Source: Pseudomonadaceae bacterium (GTDB lineage: Bacteria > Pseudomonadota > Gammaproteobacteria > Pseudomonadales > Pseudomonadaceae). Taken from it: 64,000 bases of DNA. Numbering within the stretch: the first letter of the stretch is position 1; the number at the start of each line of letters is the position of its first letter. The DNA lies in NCBI GenBank assembly GCA_900766265.1, contig CAAFUS010000005.1, positions 1-64,000 on the forward strand, written 5' to 3'. Below are positions 59,832 to 64,000 of the stretch, one piece after another. A model generated the notes under the pieces. That model worked only from the letters and a program-made list of their open reading frames with translations, did no database searches and was not told the DNA's origin. The position numbers and the translations under genes are program-made.

Positions 59832-60074
59832 ATGATTGCTGCAGCGATTGACCTCGACGACCAAGCCGGCCATTTCGGCAACCGCCTGACGGAGGAGCGC
59901 GAACGTCTCGGCCTGGCCGTGCACGAACTCGCCCACGTGGGCGGCGTCACCGACTACATGCAGAAGCGATTCGAGAACGGTACCTCCGTCATCCCGATCG
60001 ACTACCTCCAGGCGCTGATGATTCGCAGCGACCTCGATGTGCCCTACGTCATCACCGGCACGCGTAGCCACTGA
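59832..60074 (+). CDS. diverged paralogue of the repressor (80 aa)
   Basis: It aligns without large gaps to the preceding repressor: FGNRLTEERERLGLAVHELAHVGGVTDYMQKRFENG parallels LGERLREERKRLGLSQADFGALGGVKANAQGKYES, and DVPYVITGTRS parallels DVLYVLTGSRT. The recognition-helix positions differ a lot. It ends right after the DNA-binding part, so it lacks the repressor's C-terminal helices. A good ribosome site (AGGAG) precedes it. It may bind other sites or interfere with the repressor. Confidence 0.75.
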   Translation: MIAAAIDLDDQAGHFGNRLTEERERLGLAVHELAHVGGVTDYMQKRFENGTSVIPIDYLQALMIRSDLDVPYVITGTRSH

Positions 60075-60097
60075 TCCCCCACGACACGGAAGCCACC

Positions 60098-60421
60098 ATG
60101 CGAAAACTACTCTTCGGCCTGCTGCTGGCCAGCCCCCTCGCGATCGCCGCCCCACCGAAACTGATCGATGCCGAAAGCTACGGCGAAGCGTGGCCTTTCA
60201 CCTTCGAAGAAGCCCATCTGCAGTGCTACCCGGGGAAAGCTGTGGTGGTGAGCGACGCGGAAACAGGGCGTTCTTACCCGCTCAACGGCCCGGCAACCAG
60301 CAAGGCGGGTCAGCTGGGCCTCGAGCCGCTTGAGCAGGTGTGGCTGGATAACCCGACCATTCCAGGGACGAAGGTCAACGTGGGACCGGTGATCCAGGAA
60401 GGGCTGGCGCTCTGTGGCTGA
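60098..60421 (+). CDS. exported DUF2511/YebY-like protein (107 aa)
   Basis: A signal peptide (MRKLLFGLLLASPLAIAA, cleavage after AIA-A) is followed by APPKLIDAESYGEAWPFTFEEAHLQCYPGKAVVV, a pattern I recognise as DUF2511 (E. coli YebY is a member). Two cysteines (Cys in LQCYPG and at the C-terminal LALCG) could form a disulfide. A periplasmic protein expressed beside the repressor is a typical lysogenic-conversion candidate. The role is unknown. Confidence 0.75.
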   Translation: MRKLLFGLLLASPLAIAAPPKLIDAESYGEAWPFTFEEAHLQCYPGKAVVVSDAETGRSYPLNGPATSKAGQLGLEPLEQVWLDNPTIPGTKVNVGPVIQEGLALCG

Positions 60422-60425
60422 CGCG

Positions 60426-60851
60426 TCAGCGCGCTTCCAGGCTCCGCGCCATCGGCCACCGATCATGTATCCATGAAAACTCTTCCGGCGGCGTGCTGGT
60501 CACCACATACACGCGCCGCTGATCGCCCTCTCCCAGCACCAGGCAATCCAGGCCGAAGCCTGGCTGCACGTCAAACCAGTGGGACTTCCGTGCCGCGTCC
60601 TTCTCCATGTAGCGCTGGACCAGGCCGAACGCCCGTAGCGGCTCGTACTTCGCCCAACCGCCCCGCTCCACCGTCTCCAGTCGTGCCCAGCCGCCCTGCG
60701 GGCCTTTGCCGGGCTCTTCGCGGCGCCGGCCCCACTTGACCCAGCCCAGCGCCTCGCCGCCCTCGAGCATCACGGGGAACGCCGCCTTGGGGCTCGGGAA
60801 GTAGACCTTGTAGGCCTTCTCGCCGTCGCTCGCTTCAACGCCACCGCACAT
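60426..60851 (-). CDS. SRAP (YedK/HMCES)-like protein, diverged and short (141 aa)
   Basis: The N-terminus is MCGG, where SRAP proteins have MCGR with the catalytic Cys2 that crosslinks to abasic DNA. Further matches are VKWGRR (family: W-G), ARLETV (family: NARxET), an acidic position in RYMEKD, and VVTSTPPEEFSWIHDRWPM (family: T...IHDRMP), which contains the conserved His. The Asn of NARxET appears replaced by Trp. It is shorter than YedK (about 220 aa). SRAP proteins act with SOS functions, and here it lies next to umuDC. Activity is uncertain. Confidence 0.6.
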   Translation of the reverse strand: MCGGVEASDGEKAYKVYFPSPKAAFPVMLEGGEALGWVKWGRRREEPGKGPQGGWARLETVERGGWAKYEPLRAFGLVQRYMEKDAARKSHWFDVQPGFGLDCLVLGEGDQRRVYVVTSTPPEEFSWIHDRWPMARSLEAR

Positions 60852-60912
60852 CGTCGCCTCCGGTCATCTCGCGCCTGTTCTCGATTGACCGCATGGGGGG
60901 TATTTCGTTTTA

Positions 60913-60928
60913 CTGTATAGACATACAG
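60913..60928 (+). promoter_or_regulatory. LexA box upstream of umuDC
   Basis: CTGTATAGACATACAG fits the CTGT-N8-ACAG LexA site exactly. It lies 17 bp before the umuD ATG, and the adjoining TACAGTATTT could serve as the -10 region. SOS induction is therefore expected. Confidence 0.88.
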
Positions 60929-60945
60929 TATTTGGATGTTGCTCT

Positions 60946-61383
60946 ATGACGTTGACCATTCTGGGCCGTGAGGATCGGCTGCGGCACCTGCTACCGGAGG
61001 CAGCAGAACTGCGCATCACGGGGTTCCAGTCACCCGCCGAGGACGAGAAGGAACGCGGCGTGTCACTCGACCAGCTGGTGGGCCTGGGCTCCCCGCAGAT
61101 ATGGGTGGTACGGGTCGAGGATGACAGCCTGCTGGGCTTCGGCATGTACCCGGGCGATCGCCTGGTGGTCGACCGCTCAGCCCACTGCACGCCGGACTGC
61201 TACGTCGTGGTCAGCCTGGATGGCGAGAGCCAGTACCGGGTGCGATTGATGACAGAAGACGCCGAGGGGCGCCTGGTGCTCAAGGCCGCCCATGCCTTCG
61301 CGAAACCGATCAACCTGGAATATGAGGAGCTGGTCGAGGTCTTCGGCATGGTGCGCTGGATTGTCAGCCACGTGGGGCGCTGA
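60946..61383 (+). CDS. umuD: UmuD-like protein with altered catalytic lysine (145 aa)
   Basis: A LexA/UmuD S24 fold: cleavage region ITGFQSPAEDE, then VRVEDDSLLGFGMYPGDRLVVDRS with the nucleophile Ser61, matching UmuD Ser60 with a constant one-residue offset. At the equivalent of Lys97 there is Arg98 (LDGESQYRVRL against DGEFTVKKL). The cleavage pair is Thr25-Gly26 rather than Cys/Ala-Gly. Self-cleavage to UmuD' may therefore be lost or altered. LexA box upstream, umuC 2 bp downstream. Confidence 0.85.
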   Translation: MTLTILGREDRLRHLLPEAAELRITGFQSPAEDEKERGVSLDQLVGLGSPQIWVVRVEDDSLLGFGMYPGDRLVVDRSAHCTPDCYVVVSLDGESQYRVRLMTEDAEGRLVLKAAHAFAKPINLEYEELVEVFGMVRWIVSHVGR

Positions 61384-61385
61384 GC

Positions 61386-62651
61386 ATGCCGGTATTCGCG
61401 CTGATCGACTGCAACTCGTTCTACTGCAGCTGCGAACGCATCTGCCAGCCGGCCCTCAAGCGCCGGCCGGTGGTGGTGCTGTCGAACAACGACGGCTGCG
61501 TCATTGCTCGCACGCGGGAGGTAAAAGACCTCGGCATCCCCATGGGGGCGCCCTTCTTCCAAGTGCGCGACCAGCTCGCCGCGGCCGGGGTGGTGGTGCG
61601 CTCGAGCAACTACACGCTGTACGCGGACATCAGCAATCGGGTGATGACGGTGCTGGCCAGCATGCTGCCGGGGATCGAGGTGTATTCGATCGACGAGGCC
61701 TGGGGCGACATGACCGGCGTGCAAGAGGACCTCACCGCCTATGGCACGCGCATCCGCGCGCGGCTGCTGCAGTGGGTGGGAATGCCGGTCGGCGTGGGCA
61801 TCAGCACCACCAAGACGCTCGCCAAACTGGCCAACTGGGCCGCGAAGAAGTGGCCGGCCACGGGCGGCGTGGTGGACCTCACCGACCCGGCCCGGCAGGC
61901 GCGGCTGCTGCGCATCGCCCCGGTGGCCGAAGTCTGGGGCGTTGGCCGCCGCCTGGAGGCGCGCTTGCGGGCGTTGGGCATCGAAACGGCCTGGGATCTC
62001 GCCCAGTTCGATATCGGTACGCTGCGCAAGACGTTCGGCGTGACCCTGGAGCGCACGGCACGCGAGCTGCGCGGCATCAGCTGCATCGGCATGAACGAAG
62101 GCCCGCCGCCGAAACAAGCGATCTGCTCGAGCAAGATGTTCGGCCACAAGCTGCGGGACCTGGCGCCGATCGAGGAGGCGCTGGCCACCTACGTGACCCG
62201 CGCCGCCGAGAAACTGCGCCAGCAGCAGTCGCTGTGCGGCGCGCTGCAGGTCAGCCTGCAGACCCAGTACCACAACCCGGAGCTGCCCCGGTACGCCAAC
62301 GGCGTGACCATCCCCCTGCCCACCCCCACCGACGATACCCGCGACTTGCTGGCGAGCGCCCTGCGCGGACTGCGCCACATCTACCGGCCCGGCTACGCTT
62401 ACTCGAAATGCGGCGTGCTGCTGATCGATCTGAGCCAGCGCGGCGAGATCACGCCGGACCTGTTCGCGCCGGCACCCCGCCGAGGCGCTGAACGCCTGAT
62501 GGCCGTCGTGGACGAAATCAACAAGCGTGAGGGCCGCGGCACCGTCCGCCTCGGCCGCGTGCCGGCCCAGCCCGACTGGGGCATGCGGCGAGACATGAAA
62601 AGCCCGCACTTCACCACCGACTGGGACGAACTGATTACCGTCGGCGCCTAG
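61386..62651 (+). CDS. umuC: DNA polymerase V catalytic subunit UmuC (421 aa)
   Basis: A Y-family polymerase: MPVFALIDCNSFYCSCERICQP (first metal Asp), VVVLSNNDGCVIARTREVKDLG, the catalytic YSIDEAWGDM with Asp-Glu, and GVGISTTKTLAKLANWAAKK. The thumb and little finger follow, and a UmuC C-terminal DUF4113-like tail ends RRDMKSPHFTTDWDELITV. The length is normal (about 420). It should carry out SOS mutagenic translesion synthesis if its partner is competent. Start overlaps nothing; 2-bp gap from umuD. Confidence 0.95.
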   Translation: MPVFALIDCNSFYCSCERICQPALKRRPVVVLSNNDGCVIARTREVKDLGIPMGAPFFQVRDQLAAAGVVVRSSNYTLYADISNRVMTVLASMLPGIEVYSIDEAWGDMTGVQEDLTAYGTRIRARLLQWVGMPVGVGISTTKTLAKLANWAAKKWPATGGVVDLTDPARQARLLRIAPVAEVWGVGRRLEARLRALGIETAWDLAQFDIGTLRKTFGVTLERTARELRGISCIGMNEGPPPKQAICSSKMFGHKLRDLAPIEEALATYVTRAAEKLRQQQSLCGALQVSLQTQYHNPELPRYANGVTIPLPTPTDDTRDLLASALRGLRHIYRPGYAYSKCGVLLIDLSQRGEITPDLFAPAPRRGAERLMAVVDEINKREGRGTVRLGRVPAQPDWGMRRDMKSPHFTTDWDELITVGA

Positions 62652-62759
62652 GAATCACGGTTACGCATCGAGTGACCGCGAGATTTTTTTGCCGATGGCG
62701 TTGGGTTTCCGAAAGCTGCCGTTATGGTCATGGTGAACGAACCAGCTAGGAGTGGGTTG

Positions 62760-62921
62760 ATGAGCAGCAGTACCTGCGGGGAGCAAAACAATATCAACGG
62801 ATTGAGCCGCAACGAGCAGTTGCTGGTGGAGCTGTTCCGGCGGATGTCAGATGAGGACCAGGCACACGTGCTGCGGGTAACCGAGGCGCTGGCCGAGCTG
62901 GCTGATTCTGAAACTCGCTGA
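62760..62921 (+). CDS. small phage protein (53 aa)
   Basis: ATG 62760 has AGGAG 7 bp upstream, which outranks the ATG at 62724. The C-terminal part (LSRNEQLLVELFRRMSDEDQAHVLRVTEALAEL) is an amphipathic helical domain like the tail of short phage regulators or antirepressors; a similar D-R-A-T-L-R-R-M-A-S-A-L-A-E pattern ends the repressor at 59446. Function unknown. The gap 62652-62759 holds a T run after umuC (TTTTTTT at about 62684) but no clear stem. Confidence 0.6.
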   Translation: MSSSTCGEQNNINGLSRNEQLLVELFRRMSDEDQAHVLRVTEALAELADSETR

Positions 62922-62964
62922 CGCGGCGTGGGCGTGTTCACGCCCACGTTCAGCCTGGCCACAG

Positions 62965-63369
62965 CTAGCCTTCCAGGCCTGATTTCTGATTGCGCCACCA
63001 GCGCTCGACGGCCTCCACCACGGCCACCTCTTGAACGAAGGTCAGCGCCGCCAGCTTCTGTTGCAGGGCGGTGGGGTCCACATCCCATTTTTCGGCGAGG
63101 CCATCCTCAACCGAATCCTCCCAGCCCATCTGAAGGCTACCCCGGATCAACTCGGCCGGCTCGCTCAGGGTGCCATTGAGCATGTCACGCAACGCGTTCC
63201 ACTCGGCCGCGCTGAAGTGCTTATCGATCCGCTCTCGGCGCAGGATCTCGGCGTAGCGATCGCCGATAATATTGACGCGCTTGCTGGTGGTGATGCCTAC
63301 CTCGTCGCCGGTCACGCCGATGACGGCGTCCAACTGTGGGCCTATGTGGATGCCCGATTTTTTGGCCAT
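62965..63369 (-). CDS. phage protein of unknown function (134 aa)
   Basis: MAKKSGIHIGPQLDAVIGVTG then SKRVNIIGDRYAEILRRERIDKHFSAAEWNALRDMLNG. An N-terminal basic segment of the ribbon-helix-helix flavour precedes a helical C-terminal half ending VERWWRNQKSGLEG. It may be a small DNA-binding protein, but the evidence is weak. It lies 4 bp after the Ros/MucR-like gene on the same strand. Confidence 0.6.
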   Translation of the reverse strand: MAKKSGIHIGPQLDAVIGVTGDEVGITTSKRVNIIGDRYAEILRRERIDKHFSAAEWNALRDMLNGTLSEPAELIRGSLQMGWEDSVEDGLAEKWDVDPTALQQKLAALTFVQEVAVVEAVERWWRNQKSGLEG

Positions 63370-63373
63370 GTGC

Positions 63374-63901
63374 TCACTCCGATTCTTTGTTTGATTCGCC
63401 CGTGTACTTAGCTTTGTAGGCAGCCATAAGAGCGCTGTTGCCAGCTTTCATCGCCCGGTATGCCTGCTGGTATTCCCGCGCCCGGTCAGCAGATCGGCCA
63501 TTTGCACGACGTCCGCCGGGTGGGATCTTGTGATGATCCCCGGGCCTGTTGTTGCGGACCATTGCACTCTGGCGCGCCAGTTCGGCCCTGACACGCGGTA
63601 AGCCCTCCGCGCGCGTTGTAGGGTTCGAGGCGCCAGGCAGGTGGTCATAGGTCAACCGCCCCTCTGCAACCAGCCTGCGGATGATCTCTGCACGTTGCTG
63701 CCGGATCGCCTTCCCTGCCAACCCATATTTCTTGGGGATACCCCATCGCTGGCGGTATTCGTCATGGGTCATGCCGTGGCGCAGGCGCATATGCTTCCCG
63801 GAGAGGAGCTGAAACCATTGTCCGCATTCAAGGCACTGAATTAGGTTACCGGCGAAATAATCGTCTATTTGCGCCAGCGTCTCGAAAGGTCGCGTCCGCA
63901 T
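63374..63901 (-). CDS. Ros/MucR-like zinc-finger protein (175 aa)
   Basis: The start ATG 63901 has GGAG 6 bp upstream. Residues about 12-65 match the Ros/MucR family: NLIQCLECGQWFQLLSGKHMRLRHGMTHDEYRQRWGIPKKY, with Cys-x2-Cys and His-x4/5-His ligands. The C-terminal 100 residues are basic and end in KAKYTGESNKESE. Such proteins are phage or plasmid transcription regulators. A terminator follows the upstream gene at 63916-63942. Confidence 0.75.
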   Translation of the reverse strand: MRTRPFETLAQIDDYFAGNLIQCLECGQWFQLLSGKHMRLRHGMTHDEYRQRWGIPKKYGLAGKAIRQQRAEIIRRLVAEGRLTYDHLPGASNPTTRAEGLPRVRAELARQSAMVRNNRPGDHHKIPPGGRRANGRSADRAREYQQAYRAMKAGNSALMAAYKAKYTGESNKESE

Positions 63902-63915
63902 TCTGAACTCCAAAC

Positions 63916-63942
63916 GAAAAGCCCCAGCGCTGGGCTGGGGCT
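63916..63942 (-). terminator. Rho-independent terminator
   Basis: On the minus strand AGCCCCAGC-CCA-GCGCTGGGGCT is followed by TTTTCG. It ends the transcript arriving from beyond the right edge. Confidence 0.8.
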
Positions 63943-63947
63943 GGCGG

Positions 63948-64000
63948 TTACCACATGCGCTCGAGCACCTGCACGGCATACTGCTCGTCGAGGCTCAGGT
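63948..64000 (-). CDS. unidentified gene, C-terminal 16 codons (partial)
   Basis: The minus strand frame reads LSLDEQYAVQVLERMW and stops at 63948. It is directly followed by a terminator, which supports a real gene end. Too short to identify. Confidence 0.5.
   Translation of the reverse strand, partial: LSLDEQYAVQVLERMW

Larger units (their letters stand above)
48848..64000. mobile_element. prophage-like element, left 15 kb (right end outside window)
   Basis: The left boundary is the tRNA-Leu fragment. The content (tyrosine integrase, methyltransferase, primase-helicase, Ogr-like finger, CII-like, Cro-like and CI-like regulators, umuDC) is typical of a temperate phage control and replication region. 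Structural genes are not in view. An Ogr-like protein together with one large replication protein would suit a P2/phiCTX-like phage, but this is inference. Confidence 0.85.

Noticed and set aside
61200..62609. 469-residue frame opposite umuC
   Set aside because: Shadow frame; the polymerase motifs are on the plus strand.

Overview
The window is a GC-rich gammaproteobacterial chromosome segment. It most resembles the Pseudomonas stutzeri group (Stutzerimonas). Three things point there: the conserved Pseudomonas order gloB-mltD-(peptide ABC transporter)-fabI-ppiD-hupB-lon-clpX-clpP-tig; a cysI/DUF934 and enoyl-CoA hydratase-fimL-nudC neighbourhood; and a gene-cassette array whose attC sites share one central hairpin sequence, as in P. 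stutzeri-type chromosomal integrons. No complete rRNA or tRNA gene was seen, only a 31-nt tRNA-Leu 3' fragment.

Layout. (1) 1-3700 is accessory DNA. Three promoterless-looking gene cassettes with attC sites lie between two IS1111-attC-type insertion sequences that cut attC at the same point. Beyond them is a LysR/DUF2798 pair bracketed by two decayed IS110-family transposase tails. (2) 3700-47270 is core chromosome: NAD salvage (pnuC and a NadR-like kinase), an RlmN-like radical SAM enzyme, a leucine-rich-repeat kinase, assimilatory sulfite reductase, small metabolic genes, FimL (type IV pilus/cAMP signalling), lysine decarboxylase, dnaQ-rnhA, gloB, mltD, an Npp/Yej-type peptide importer with two binding proteins, fabI, and the protein quality-control block ppiD-hupB-lon-clpX-clpP-tig. 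(3) 47590-48740 is a RES/Xre toxin-antitoxin operon with a clear inverted-repeat operator. (4) From 48848 to the right edge is the left part of a prophage or prophage-like element inserted in the 3' end of a tRNA-Leu gene; its other end is outside the window.

In the prophage a divergent control region at about 59365-59450 carries palindromic operators. Leftward from it runs a long overlapping early operon: Cro-like protein, CII/YmfL-like regulator, Ogr-like zinc finger, small proteins, a primase-helicase, unknown proteins, a cytosine methyltransferase with an internally repeated region, a frameshifted small gene and the integrase. Rightward run the repressor, a diverged paralogue of it, an exported DUF2511-like protein, and a LexA-boxed umuDC pair in which the UmuD-like protein has Arg where the catalytic Lys should be. 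An SRAP (YedK/HMCES)-like gene sits on the opposite strand beside umuDC. No capsid or tail genes are in view.

Points most worth following are the paired IS/attC junctions, the compensated non-canonical cassette core site, the altered UmuD together with the SRAP-like neighbour, the tandem repressor paralogues, and the repeat-bearing methyltransferase. All names come from reading motifs and gene order by eye; no database search was run.
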